The notes beneath the pieces are model-generated. The model made no database searches and was not told where the DNA came from. It was given only the letters and a program-made list of their open reading frames with translations. A DNA stretch of 22,480 bases from an uncultured cyanobacterium (GTDB taxonomy: Bacteria; Cyanobacteriota; Cyanobacteriia; Cyanobacteriales; Chroococcidiopsidaceae). Every line of letters begins with the position of its first letter. The stretch's first letter is position 1. This document shows positions 13,839-22,480 of this stretch, in pieces. A program made the translations under genes and the position numbers. The stretch covers positions 1-22,480 of the forward strand of contig CAMIFA010000077.1 in the NCBI GenBank assembly GCA_946221495.1, written 5' to 3'.

Positions 13839-14019
13839 GGATAAATAAAAGCTTAGGGGCAAATTTTGCATAAGTCCTAAATAGGAATGAAGACGTAATA
13901 TTAACAATCGTAAAGCTAAGAGCTTAAACGCTGGAATCCTTGTTTTTAGCTAGATAGACTAGGCAACAGTGCAAATGTACTGTTATTTCTAGAATAAGGT
14001 GTATGACGCTAAGGCGTGA

Positions 14020-17000
14020 ATGATTCCAGTACAACTGACCCTGAAAAATTTTTTAAGCTACCGTGATGCAACCCTAGACTTTAGTGGGCTGCACACTGCT
14101 TGCATTTGTGGTGCTAACGGTGCAGGCAAATCTTCTCTTTTAGAAGCTATTACCTGGGCTGTCTGGGGTGAAAGCCGTGCTGCCTCCGAAGACGACGTGA
14201 TCCAATCTGGCGCTAAAGAAGTGAGGGTTGATTTTGTTTTTAGTAGCAATCAACATAACTATCGAATTATTCGGAGTCGCTATCGAGGGCAAAGCAGTTC
14301 TCTAGAATTTCAAGTTGCTACACCTAATGGTTTTCGGGCTTTGACAGAGCGCGGCGTAAGGGCAACACAGCACTTAATTTTGGATCACATCAAGCTTGAT
14401 TATGATACTTTTATAAATTCTGCCTACTTACGTCAAGGTAGAGCCGATGAATTTATGCTCAAGCGCCCCACTGAGCGCAAAGAGATTTTGGCAGAGTTGC
14501 TAAAGCTGAATCAATACGACGACTTGGAAGAACGGGCGAAGGATTTATCGCGCTCTTTCAAAGGGCAAGCAGAGCAACTAGAGCGGAATTTACAATCAAT
14601 GCAAATTCAATTGCAGCAACGCGAAGCGATCGCCCACCAACGAGTTGAGCTAGAAACTGGCGTAAATCAGCTGCAACAACAGCAAGCATTTGACAATATC
14701 CAACTCCAAAGTTTGCAAGTTGTACAGCATCAGCAGCAAACTTGGGAGCAACAGCTAGGCTTTTTGCGACAGCAACACCTAAATTTGAGCGGGGATAGCG
14801 ATCGCCTTCAACAAGAGCAATTAGCAATCGGCGATCAGCAATCAGCGATCGCAGACATCTTGGCTCAAGAAGATGAAATTAAAGCTGGCTACGCTGAATT
14901 ACAAAGATTACACAGTTTAGAAGAATCTTTCAGCGATAAATTTCAGCAACACTCCGCAGCAGTTGTCCAAAAACAGCACTTGCAGCAACAGTTACAAGGG
15001 CAAATTAATCAACTTCAGCGACAACTACAACACGCCCAAGGGCAACTAGAAGCCTTACAGCAGCAAGCTGGAGAAATTCAGCAAACTCTTAATAAATCAG
15101 CCGAAGTAGAAACTGCCTTGGCACAACTAAGCGCAGCTCGTAATCGTTTAAGTCAACTCGATCAATTACAGCTTCAGGTTGCCCCCCTACTCCAACACCG
15201 CACCTCTATCCAAACGCAGATTGATCGCGTTCAAGCTCGGATAGCAGCGCGATTAGAAGAACTCCAAGCTTCAGAAAACCAATTACTCGCTCAACAGCAG
15301 CGCCAACCCCAGCTAAAACAAGCCTTAGCCCATGTAGCCAGCCAAATTGAGCAACTGGAGAAAAAGCGGGTTTACCTAGAACGAGTGCGGGAAAAAGGAC
15401 AAGAAAGGCGGCACTTTATGGAACGCCTGAAAGTTAGCCAAGGCGATTATGAGAAACAATTAACAGAGCTAGAGCAGAAAATTCAGATGCTCTCAATACC
15501 GGATGCAATTTGCCCACTGTGCGATCGCTCTTTGGATGAGCATCACTGGCAAAAGGTAATTGAAAAAACCCGCAATGAGCAACAAGAAACTGAACAGCAA
15601 TATTGGGTAACAAAGGAGCAAATGACAGTCTCTGATCGGGAAATTCAGATACTGCGCCAAGAATATCGGGAAATATCCCAAGAATTAGCACCCTACGATG
15701 GATTACGAGAACAACGGGGGCAATTAGCAGCACAGCTAGCTGCTACAAGTGATGCTGATAACCACTTACAACAAATTACAACTGAAAAGCAACATCTCGT
15801 GAGATCGCTAGAAAAGAGTGACTACGCTCCCGACAAGCAAGCAGAACTACGAATGCTAGATGAGCAGTTGCAACAACTTAATTACAACGAGCAAGATCAT
15901 GCCCTGGCGCGTAGCGAAATCGAGCGCTGGCGCTGGGCAGAAATTAAGCAAGCACAAATTAAAGATGCCCAAAAGCGGCTAGCACAAATTGCCGCTCGTA
16001 CACCAGAAATGAAAGCGCAAATTGAGCAGTTGCAAAGTAAAATTTTGCAGCAAAGTACCGATTCTGACTGCGCTAGACAAATTGCTGATATTGATCGCTT
16101 GATTGAGCAACTTGGCTATGACACAGAAAAACACAACGCCCTGCGGAATTCTGTGCGTCAGGCGCAATCGTGGCAGACGCGCTATCAACAGCTAGCAACA
16201 GCACAGCAGCAATATCCACAACTGCAACAGCGATCGCAAGATTTAAGCCAAGCACTGCAAGCAAGAGCAGCTGAAAAGCAAGTAATCGCCGCCCAAATTG
16301 AAACTTTAACTGCTCAACTGCAACAAACACCAAATCCAACTGGGCAAATTCAAAGTTTAGAAGCACAGTTACAACAACGACGTAGACAACTCGATGAGCA
16401 AATCAGTCAGCTAGGCAGCATCCAACAGCAGTTTAACCAATTAGAAACACTACAAATTCAGTATCAACAAGAACAGCAACAACTCCAAGCAGCAAAGCGG
16501 CAGTATCGTGTTTACCAAGAATTAGCACAAGCTTTTGGTAAGAATGGGATTCAGGCGCTGATGATTGAGAACGTACTACCACAACTAGAGGCGGAAACAA
16601 ATCAATTATTGGCACGACTAAGTGCTAACCAACTGCACGTCCAGTTTGTCACCCAAAAAGCCGGGCGTAGTGGTAAGGCGAAAAAAGCGGCAAAAATGAT
16701 TGATACCTTAGATATTTTAATTGCCGATGCTCGTGGTACTAGACCTTATGAAACTTATTCCGGTGGGGAAGCATTTAGAATTAATTTTGCGATTCGGCTT
16801 GCCCTAGCAAGATTGCTAGCTCAAAGAGCTGGTACAGCATTGCAATTACTAATTATCGATGAAGGATTTGGCACCCAAGATCAAGAAGGATGCGATCGCC
16901 TAATTGCAGCGATTAATGCGATCGCATCTGATTTTGCCTGTATCCTCACCGTTACTCATATGCCTTATTTTAAAGAAGCTTTCCAAGCTCGAATCGAAGT

Positions 17001-17043
17001 CTCAAAAACTCTTAATGGCTCTCGCTTGAGCTTGTCAAGTTGA
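14020..17043 (+). CDS. sbcC: SbcC/Rad50-type nuclease subunit ATPase
   Basis: A 1007-residue SMC-like ATPase of DNA double-strand-end processing, partner of the SbcD/Mre11 nuclease. Walker A GANGAGKSS is at residues 31-39, and the IICDEF-like switch region is followed by SAYLRQGRADEF (Q-loop). Two long coiled-coil arms, exceptionally rich in Gln, flank the zinc hook CPLC at 498-501. The C-terminal lobe carries signature YSGGEAFRI (913-921) and Walker B LLIIDEGFGTQDQEG (Asp947, Glu948). Start ATG 14020 with AAGG six to seven bases before it. sbcD is not adjacent in the window. Length is close to the usual 1000-1050. Confidence 0.95.
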   Translation: MIPVQLTLKNFLSYRDATLDFSGLHTACICGANGAGKSSLLEAITWAVWGESRAASEDDVIQSGAKEVRVDFVFSSNQHNYRIIRSRYRGQSSSLEFQVATPNGFRALTERGVRATQHLILDHIKLDYDTFINSAYLRQGRADEFMLKRPTERKEILAELLKLNQYDDLEERAKDLSRSFKGQAEQLERNLQSMQIQLQQREAIAHQRVELETGVNQLQQQQAFDNIQLQSLQVVQHQQQTWEQQLGFLRQQHLNLSGDSDRLQQEQLAIGDQQSAIADILAQEDEIKAGYAELQRLHSLEESFSDKFQQHSAAVVQKQHLQQQLQGQINQLQRQLQHAQGQLEALQQQAGEIQQTLNKSAEVETALAQLSAARNRLSQLDQLQLQVAPLLQHRTSIQTQIDRVQARIAARLEELQASENQLLAQQQRQPQLKQALAHVASQIEQLEKKRVYLERVREKGQERRHFMERLKVSQGDYEKQLTELEQKIQMLSIPDAICPLCDRSLDEHHWQKVIEKTRNEQQETEQQYWVTKEQMTVSDREIQILRQEYREISQELAPYDGLREQRGQLAAQLAATSDADNHLQQITTEKQHLVRSLEKSDYAPDKQAELRMLDEQLQQLNYNEQDHALARSEIERWRWAEIKQAQIKDAQKRLAQIAARTPEMKAQIEQLQSKILQQSTDSDCARQIADIDRLIEQLGYDTEKHNALRNSVRQAQSWQTRYQQLATAQQQYPQLQQRSQDLSQALQARAAEKQVIAAQIETLTAQLQQTPNPTGQIQSLEAQLQQRRRQLDEQISQLGSIQQQFNQLETLQIQYQQEQQQLQAAKRQYRVYQELAQAFGKNGIQALMIENVLPQLEAETNQLLARLSANQLHVQFVTQKAGRSGKAKKAAKMIDTLDILIADARGTRPYETYSGGEAFRINFAIRLALARLLAQRAGTALQLLIIDEGFGTQDQEGCDRLIAAINAIASDFACILTVTHMPYFKEAFQARIEVSKTLNGSRLSLSS

Positions 17044-17047
17044 AATG

Positions 17048-17110
17048 AGAAGACAGAAGGCAGGAGACAGGAGACAGAAGGTAGAAGGCAGAAGGCAGAA
17101 GGCAGAAGCG
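17048..17110. repeat. Nine-unit heptamer tandem repeat (AGAAGGC type)
   Basis: Nine consecutive 7-bp units: five AGAAGGC-like, two AGGAGAC, with an AGAAGAC at the left and AGAAGCG at the right end. It starts within a few bases of the sbcC stop. It is a cyanobacterial short tandemly repeated sequence and is likely to vary in copy number between strains. Confidence 0.9.
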
Positions 17111-17221
17111 AGTTTCCTGTTGAATTGAAATTCCTAGCTTCAGCGCTTATCTATCTATCGCCTTAGTCGTGCAAGGAAGAGAGCGTATAGTATCAAAGCA
17201 GGCGTTGTGTAAATTGAGGTA

Positions 17222-20065
17222 ATGAAATATACAGGAATATCCTTAACGGCTACCTACGATGTCCGCCTTGTTATTCTTTCAATTGTGATTGCTGTCTTTG
17301 GCTCCTACATTGCCCTAGATTTAGCTGGGCAAGTTTCAGCTGCTAAAAACTGGGTACGTCAACTGTGGCTGATTGGTGGCACAGCTACATTGGGAATTAG
17401 CGTCTGGGCAATGCACTTCATCGCTATGCTGGGTTATCAACTGCCGATTCCCACAGTCTACGACTTCACCATTGTCTTTGTATCAATGGCAGTAGCGATC
17501 GCTGGTTCTGGTGCTGGATTATTTGTGATCACTCGTCAGCAGCCATTGGGCGGACTACCCTTGCTCTCAGGCTCATTATTCATGGGGTTGGGGATTGTTG
17601 GCTTGCATCTAACCGCTATGGCATCAATGCAGATATCAGCGATTTCAGTTTACGAACCAAAGCAGATGATTCTTTCTGTGGCTACAGCGATCGCTGGCTC
17701 TGGTGGGGCATTGTGGCTGGCGTTTCATTCCAATAGTGAGAATTTAATTAAGGCAACTGTACGCAAGATTGGCAGCGTCACCTTAATGGCAACTGCAATT
17801 GTCGGGATGCATTATCTGGCAATGGCAGCAGTGTCTTTTCAGCAGATATCAGCGATCGCGCCGTTATCTCCTAGTAGCAATTATGCTCAACTAGGCGTGA
17901 CAGTTGGCATTGGCACTTTTATTATTCTAATTCTTACTCTAGTTGCTTCTTTTTTTGGTCAACGCTCCAGCGCCCAAAGAGCTAGAACAGAGGCACTGCG
18001 CCAAAGTGAAGAACGCTTCCGCGCCCTAGTGCAGAACGCCTCTGATGTAATTGCGATCATCGCTACAAATGGCACTCTCAGCTACCTCAGCCCGTCTGTA
18101 GAGCGAATTTTGGGATATGAACCTCAAGCTTGGCTAGGTAAAAAAGCTCTCAGGTTAGTAAATTACAAAGATTTTAGCAAAGCGAATAGCGTCTACCGTG
18201 AAGCCCAAAGTTCTCCTGGTGTCAACATCACAACTGAATTGCGGTTACGGCATAAAGATGATGGGCTGCGGCATTTTGAAGTAATTATTAATAATTTATT
18301 ACTTCATCCGAGTATCGCTGGAATTGTCGCTACAGGTAGAGATATTACTGAGCGCAAGCTAGCGGAAGCGGCACTAAAAGAAAGTGAAAAGCGATATCAA
18401 AACTTATATGATTTTGCTCCTGATGCTTATTCTGCGATCGCCGCCGATGGCACAATCAAATCTGCTAATCAAATTAGTGCTGACTTTTTAGGCTACACCA
18501 AAGCCGAATTAATTGGTAAACCAGCTTTAATGACAGTTTATGTAGGCGATCGCTCCTTATTTCAAGAGTGGTTTACAAAAATTTTCACTCAAAAGCAGGT
18601 GACAGGGGAAATGGAACTGCGGAAAGTCCGCAAAGATAATTCCGTTCTTTGGGTACGTGAGCGCAGTCAACTATTGTTTGACGAGCAGGGAAACCCAACT
18701 GAACTGCACGTTATTTGTAGAGACATCACCGAGCGCAAGCTTGCCGAATCCCAACTACTGCACAATGCGTTTCACGATGCCCTCACAAGCTTACCTAACC
18801 GCGCCTTGTTTATGGATCGCCTAGAGCGGGCGCTATCCCACGCTAAACGCCAAGCAGATTATCTGTTTGCGGTGCTGTTTCTAGATTTAGATCGCTTTAA
18901 GGTAATTAACGATAGCTTAGGGCACGTATTTGGCGATCAATTACTAATTGCGATCGCCGCCAGATTAACTACCTGCCTGCGCCCCACAGATACGGCGGCA
19001 CGTCTTGGCGGCGACGAGTTTACAATTTTGCTGGAGGGAATTAGGGATCTCAGTGATGCCATAAAAGTTGCTGACAGAATCCAAGCAGAACTGAAATTAC
19101 CGATAAATTTAGGAGAACAAGAAGTTTTCACTACGGCTAGTATTGGCATTGCCTTAAGCGCCAGGAGTTATGACAAACCAGAAGAACTCTTGCGTGATGC
19201 TGACATTGCTATGTATCGTGCCAAAGCTCTTGGCAAATCCCGCTATGAGATTTTTAATATAGCTATGCATACTCGCGCAGTTGCCCGCTTGCAGCTAGAG
19301 AACGATCTCCGCCGCGCCATTGAACGTCAGGAGTTTCAGATTTATTACCAACCAATGGTGTCGCTGAAAACTGGCACAATTAGCAGTTTCGAGGCTTTGG
19401 TACGCTGGCAACATCCAACTCGTGGGTTGCTGTCTCCAGAGGAGTTTCTTGCCGTAGTAGAAGAAACTGGACTAAGTGTGCTTGTCGATCAATGGGTACT
19501 AAAAACAGCCTGCCGCCAGATGCGCGTCTGGCAACTAGCATTTCCGAGTAACTCACCTTTAACTATCTGTATCAATTTTTGTAGTCAACACTTTGCCCAA
19601 CCAAATTTAGTTGCAGAAATTAATGCTGTGCTTCAGGAAACTAATTTAGCTGCCCAAAATTTGAAGTTGGAAATTACTGAGAATGCCATTATAGAAAATG
19701 AACAGTCTGTAACCCAGATGCTCCTTCAGTTAAAAGCTTTAGGAATTAAATTAGCGATCGATGATTTTGGTACAGGTTATTCATCTTTAGGTCGATTGCA
19801 TAGCTTTCCGATCAATATATTAAAAATTGACCGCTCTTTTATTGCTAATTCAGGAACTGAAATCGGCAATTTAGCTATTGTGGAGACAATTATCACCCTT
19901 GCTCACAGTTTAGGCATGGAGGTGACAGCAGAAGGAGTGGAAACAGCAGAGCAACTAGCGCGACTAAGAGAATTAAACTGTGAATACGGGCAAGGATATT
20001 TTTTCGCTGAAGCATTAGATAGTAAAGCAGCTGAGACGCTAATTGTGGCGAATCCCCAGTGGTGA
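17222..20065 (+). CDS. MHYT-PAS-PAS-GGDEF-EAL cyclic di-GMP signalling protein
   Basis: A 947-residue membrane sensor. Residues about 10-250 hold seven hydrophobic segments with three MHYT-type motifs (AMHFIAM His65, GLHLTAM His129, GMHYLAM His197), thought to bind copper or another ligand such as oxygen, CO or NO. Two PAS domains follow (about 262-378 and 388-505), each ended by a DITERKLAE linker, then GGDEF (GGDEF at 596-600, inhibitory RxxD RPTD at 587-590) and EAL (EAL at 724-726, IDDFGTGYSS at 846-855, ITENAII). Both cyclase and phosphodiesterase signatures are intact, so the enzyme could make and break c-di-GMP. The net direction cannot be read from sequence. Start ATG 17222; TTGAGGTA just before it acts as RBS. 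Confidence 0.93.
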   Translation: MKYTGISLTATYDVRLVILSIVIAVFGSYIALDLAGQVSAAKNWVRQLWLIGGTATLGISVWAMHFIAMLGYQLPIPTVYDFTIVFVSMAVAIAGSGAGLFVITRQQPLGGLPLLSGSLFMGLGIVGLHLTAMASMQISAISVYEPKQMILSVATAIAGSGGALWLAFHSNSENLIKATVRKIGSVTLMATAIVGMHYLAMAAVSFQQISAIAPLSPSSNYAQLGVTVGIGTFIILILTLVASFFGQRSSAQRARTEALRQSEERFRALVQNASDVIAIIATNGTLSYLSPSVERILGYEPQAWLGKKALRLVNYKDFSKANSVYREAQSSPGVNITTELRLRHKDDGLRHFEVIINNLLLHPSIAGIVATGRDITERKLAEAALKESEKRYQNLYDFAPDAYSAIAADGTIKSANQISADFLGYTKAELIGKPALMTVYVGDRSLFQEWFTKIFTQKQVTGEMELRKVRKDNSVLWVRERSQLLFDEQGNPTELHVICRDITERKLAESQLLHNAFHDALTSLPNRALFMDRLERALSHAKRQADYLFAVLFLDLDRFKVINDSLGHVFGDQLLIAIAARLTTCLRPTDTAARLGGDEFTILLEGIRDLSDAIKVADRIQAELKLPINLGEQEVFTTASIGIALSARSYDKPEELLRDADIAMYRAKALGKSRYEIFNIAMHTRAVARLQLENDLRRAIERQEFQIYYQPMVSLKTGTISSFEALVRWQHPTRGLLSPEEFLAVVEETGLSVLVDQWVLKTACRQMRVWQLAFPSNSPLTICINFCSQHFAQPNLVAEINAVLQETNLAAQNLKLEITENAIIENEQSVTQMLLQLKALGIKLAIDDFGTGYSSLGRLHSFPINILKIDRSFIANSGTEIGNLAIVETIITLAHSLGMEVTAEGVETAEQLARLRELNCEYGQGYFFAEALDSKAAETLIVANPQW

Positions 20066-20178
20066 ATTAAAAAAACAAGGAGAAATCTACATCAATTCTC
20101 TCTATTCCTTTTTGGTGAGTTCTGTAAATAGCTATTAGCTAAATTAAAGGAAATGGAGATATAAGGAATTGCTAGGAA

Positions 20179-21336
20179 ATGCTGCAAGGAAAGATTTTAC
20201 AAGGACGCTATCAACTGCGGCAAAAACTAGGACAAAATGCTAGTCGTCAAACTTGGCTGGCAATAGATTTAGCAACTCCACAACAAACATTGGTAATTGT
20301 AAAACTTTTAGTTGCAGGTGATTTGCAGTGGGACGATATTAAATTATTTGAGCGCGAAGCACAGGTACTTAAACAGCTAACTCATCCTCAAATTCCTAAA
20401 TATCGGGATTATTTTTGCATTAATGATCTGTTTTCTATTGGCTTAGTGTACGAATATATCCCAGGTTTATCACTAAAGGAATTACTAAATCAAGGTAAAA
20501 GATTTACCCAAGAACAAGTCCGACAAATTGCAGTTGACATCTTAAATATTTTGGTTTATTTGCATGAATTGCATCCGCCAGTGCTGCACCGAGATATCAA
20601 GCCGAGTAATTTAATCTTAGGTGAAGACGAAAAAATTTATTTAGTTGATTTCGGCGCAGTTCAAGACAAAGCAGCAATAGAGGGAGGCACTTTTACCATT
20701 GTAGGAACTTATGGTTACACCCCGATGGAACAATTTGGCGGTAGGGCAGTTCCAGCGTCGGATTTATATGCATTAGGAGCAACTTTAATTCATTTATTAA
20801 CAGGTACTGCACCAGCTGATCTACCGCAACAAGATTTACGGATTCAATTTGCTAATTTAGTAAGTTTAAGTCCCGCTATGATGTGCTGGATTTCTCAACT
20901 AAGTGAACCTGCTTTAGAAAAGCGATTTAGTACAGCACGTCTGGCACTTTCGGCGCTTGAATGCCCAATTCAATTACAACCTATGGCTGTAGTAAATAAT
21001 TCCGGACAAGGGAATTTGTTTAATTCTTTAGTGCCAGTACCAGATGAGATTAAAGGTTGGAATTGGGGAGCATTTTTAATATCTCCTTTCTGGATGATCT
21101 CTAATCGCGTTGGCATTGGGGTTTTAACTTATGTTCCTATTGTGGGTTTTTGGGTAGCGATCGCTCTCGGTATAAAAGGCAATGAATGGGCTTGGAAAAG
21201 CCGCAGATGGGATAGTATTGAGCAATTTAAGCAGCATCAAAAAAGGTGGGCGATCGCCGGGATTGTTTTAGGCATATCTGTCAACTTGATAGTTTGGAAT
21301 ATATTAATCTTTTTATTGCTGTCAATTCTTGTTTGA
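20179..21336 (+). CDS. Serine/threonine protein kinase with C-terminal membrane domain
   Basis: A 385-residue Hanks-type kinase. The ATP lysine is Lys42 (VIVKLL), the catalytic loop HRDIKPSN starts at His137, and DFG is at 157-159. An activation-segment GTYGYTPMEQF motif and DLYALGATLIHLLTG follow, typical of cyanobacterial kinases. The glycine-rich loop (LGQNASRQTW) has only the first glycine, which is common in this subfamily. After residue about 290 a second module begins (NWGAFLISPFWMISNRVGIG...), with two hydrophobic stretches near 301-332 and 357-383 around a basic segment (KSRRWDSIEQFKQHQKRW), so the C-terminus is probably membrane-bound. This tail is duplicated at 22236-22480. Start ATG 20179. 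Confidence 0.92.
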   Translation: MLQGKILQGRYQLRQKLGQNASRQTWLAIDLATPQQTLVIVKLLVAGDLQWDDIKLFEREAQVLKQLTHPQIPKYRDYFCINDLFSIGLVYEYIPGLSLKELLNQGKRFTQEQVRQIAVDILNILVYLHELHPPVLHRDIKPSNLILGEDEKIYLVDFGAVQDKAAIEGGTFTIVGTYGYTPMEQFGGRAVPASDLYALGATLIHLLTGTAPADLPQQDLRIQFANLVSLSPAMMCWISQLSEPALEKRFSTARLALSALECPIQLQPMAVVNNSGQGNLFNSLVPVPDEIKGWNWGAFLISPFWMISNRVGIGVLTYVPIVGFWVAIALGIKGNEWAWKSRRWDSIEQFKQHQKRWAIAGIVLGISVNLIVWNILIFLLLSILV

Positions 21337-21514
21337 AGAAAGGAAGTACCAAGAGATGGTCTATAAAATAAACTTTAAATCCTTAAGGTGCGTTAGCGAA
21401 CATTAAAGCACTTGTGTAGGCGAAGTCCACCGCAAACATCGCGCATAGGGGAAATAGATAGAAACTTTCTGTGTAATATTTAATCTAGAAATTTTACATG
21501 GAAAACATCTATTT

Positions 21515-21835
21515 CTACGCACAGACCACTGTAGCCTTTCCTTTAATTGCTGTAGCTAAAATAGCCAAAGCCCCTAGTGCTAGAGGACTTAAATCTGCTA
21601 AACGATTTGATGGTGCTTGCAAAATAATTACCGCAATATCAAACTGTGGCAGATTTTGTTGAAACGACAAGTTACGATCAACGGTGATGAAAACATCAAA
21701 CTCTGCTTCTGCAAGTGTAAGAAGTTGACCATTCTTTACTCCTGCCCATCCCATCTGTGGAACCGTTTTCACCTCATGCCCGACAAACTCTCTAGCAAGT
21801 TTGCGATCAATACACTCATCCAACAGAAGTTTCAT
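21515..21835 (-). CDS. DUF5615 family PIN-like protein, probable toxin
   Basis: A 106-residue protein from ATG 21835 (MKLLLDECIDRKLAREFVGH), chosen because this motif is the DUF5615 N-terminus; the longer open frame overlaps the upstream gene. PIN-like acidic residues: Asp and Glu in LLLDECID, Glu/Asp in AEAEFDVFITVDRNLSFQQ. The role is probably nuclease toxin. The ATG follows the stop of the DUF433 gene with one base between, so the two form one operon. Confidence 0.85.
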   Translation of the reverse strand: MKLLLDECIDRKLAREFVGHEVKTVPQMGWAGVKNGQLLTLAEAEFDVFITVDRNLSFQQNLPQFDIAVIILQAPSNRLADLSPLALGALAILATAIKGKATVVCA

Positions 21836-21836
21836 T

Positions 21837-22055
21837 CTATGCCACTGTGCCGACAAGCTGTTTTCCAGCCTCTTCGAGCAAGGCAATTACTTGTTCTCTA
21901 GTCACAGTTGGAAATCCGTCTAAAAAGTCGTCAATCGATTCTCCCGCTTTGAGATAGTCCAAAAGCGTCTGAATAGGAACCCTAGTACCAGCAAAAACCG
22001 GAGTGCCGCCCATAACGTCAGGGGATGTGCTAATAATTGGGGAGTTCTTAAGCAT
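21837..22055 (-). CDS. DUF433 domain protein, probable antitoxin
   Basis: A 72-residue protein (MLKNSPIISTSPDVMGGTPVFAGTRVPIQTLLDYL...). The GGTPVFAGTRVPIQTLLDYL segment is the DUF433 signature, a winged-helix-like DNA-binding fold found next to DUF5615 PIN-like genes. The ATG at 22055 has a strong GGAGGT nine bases upstream. It probably represses its own operon and neutralises the downstream PIN-like protein. Confidence 0.85.
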   Translation of the reverse strand: MLKNSPIISTSPDVMGGTPVFAGTRVPIQTLLDYLKAGESIDDFLDGFPTVTREQVIALLEEAGKQLVGTVA

Positions 22056-22235
22056 TAGTCTTTGACCTCCAAGCTTTGTGCTTATAGTTTATCAACTTTG
22101 GTTAGGATAGAATTCTCCTATATAGCTCTAAATCAGGCAAAGATTACGGTCTAATAATTCAACTCGTTGATCGTATGTTCCAAACAATCAAAACCACCTG
22201 TTGCGTTCAAGGCGATGAGATAGCAAGGATCGGCA

Positions 22236-22480
22236 AAAAGGTTGGAATTGGGGAGCATTTCTAATATCTCCTTTCTAGATGCTCTCTAATCGCGTTGTGG
22301 GTTTTTGGGTAGCGATCGCACTTGGCATAAAAGGCAATGAATGGGCTTGGAAAAGCCATAAATGGGATAGCATTGAGCAATTTAAGCAGCATCAAAAAAG
22401 ATGGGCGAGCGCGGGAATTGTTTTAGGCATATCTGTCAACTTGATAGTTTGGAATATATTGATTTTTTTATTGCTGTCAA
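22236..22480 (+). pseudogene. Decayed second copy of the kinase C-terminal domain
   Basis: About 245 bp matching 21052-21326 closely, in the same orientation. Relative to the kinase gene it has one T deleted near 22263, TGG changed to TAG, a 30-base in-frame deletion after CGCGTTG, and scattered substitutions, including loss of one HIP1 site. There is no kinase domain before it. An ATG at 22279 nevertheless opens a frame (MLSNRVVGFWVAIALGIKGN...) that stays open for 67 codons to the window edge and preserves the tail sequence, so a small membrane protein might still be made. Whether it continues to a stop lies outside the window. Confidence 0.8.

Noticed and set aside
21400..21460. Palindrome-like GCGTTAGCG and GGCGAAGTCC stretches between the kinase and DUF5615
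   Set aside because: No convincing stem with a T-run; the convergent gap 21337-21514 shows nothing that I can support.

Overview
The window looks like chromosomal DNA of a filamentous or colonial cyanobacterium. By eye there are roughly thirty copies of the HIP1 octamer GCGATCGC in 22.5 kb. Other cyanobacterial signs are an NTRC-type thioredoxin reductase/thioredoxin fusion, Uma2 (DUF820) genes, the DUF6887/DUF6888 pair, heptanucleotide tandem repeats and several families of dispersed palindromic repeats. No rRNA, tRNA, CRISPR array or transposase gene was found.

Region 1 (about 1-7180) is an accessory island of toxin-antitoxin (TA) type modules and their debris. In order it holds: the end of an Uma2 gene; two copies of a palindromic repeat; an RHH antitoxin/PIN toxin pair (707-1347); a chimeric scar of a methyltransferase 3' end joined to an Uma2 3' end (1357-1438); a HigBA module whose higB carries an apparent one-base frameshift (1558-2231, minus); a complete Uma2 gene (2444-3016); a DUF6888-DUF6887 pair with a 53-bp tandem duplication over its start (3039-3504, minus); and a decayed second copy of the first RHH/PIN pair whose middle is replaced by a different, intact RHH/PIN pair with a perfect palindromic operator candidate (3527-4607). 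It ends with a SAM methyltransferase (4618-5937, minus), a DUF2281/PIN pair (6000-6649, minus), a third copy of the palindromic repeat and an internally deleted Uma2 relic.

Region 2 (7182-11843) is mostly housekeeping: the NTRC fusion, a palindrome-rich intergenic region, a DppC-like ABC permease, a 58-codon small protein next to a ROK-family sugar kinase that lacks the usual zinc cysteines, and an ABC-2 permease. The ATPase probably partnering that permease (12410-13357) lies on the same strand but is separated from it by two tiny convergent genes. The 662-bp gap 13358-14019 has no intact gene. It holds a probable decayed reading frame on the minus strand and, overlapping it, a terminator-like hairpin on the plus strand.

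Region 3 (14020-22480) has SbcC (DNA-repair ATPase with zinc hook), a nine-unit heptamer repeat, a large MHYT-PAS-PAS-GGDEF-EAL protein with all signature motifs intact, and a Ser/Thr kinase with a membrane-embedded tail. A DUF433/DUF5615 TA-type pair follows. Beyond it lies a second, decayed copy of the kinase tail in the same orientation, so the TA pair sits between two direct copies of that sequence.

The main message is turnover. TA modules are duplicated, broken and replaced at the same sites, with short gene tails left behind as scars. All functional statements rest on motif recognition by eye; no database search was possible.
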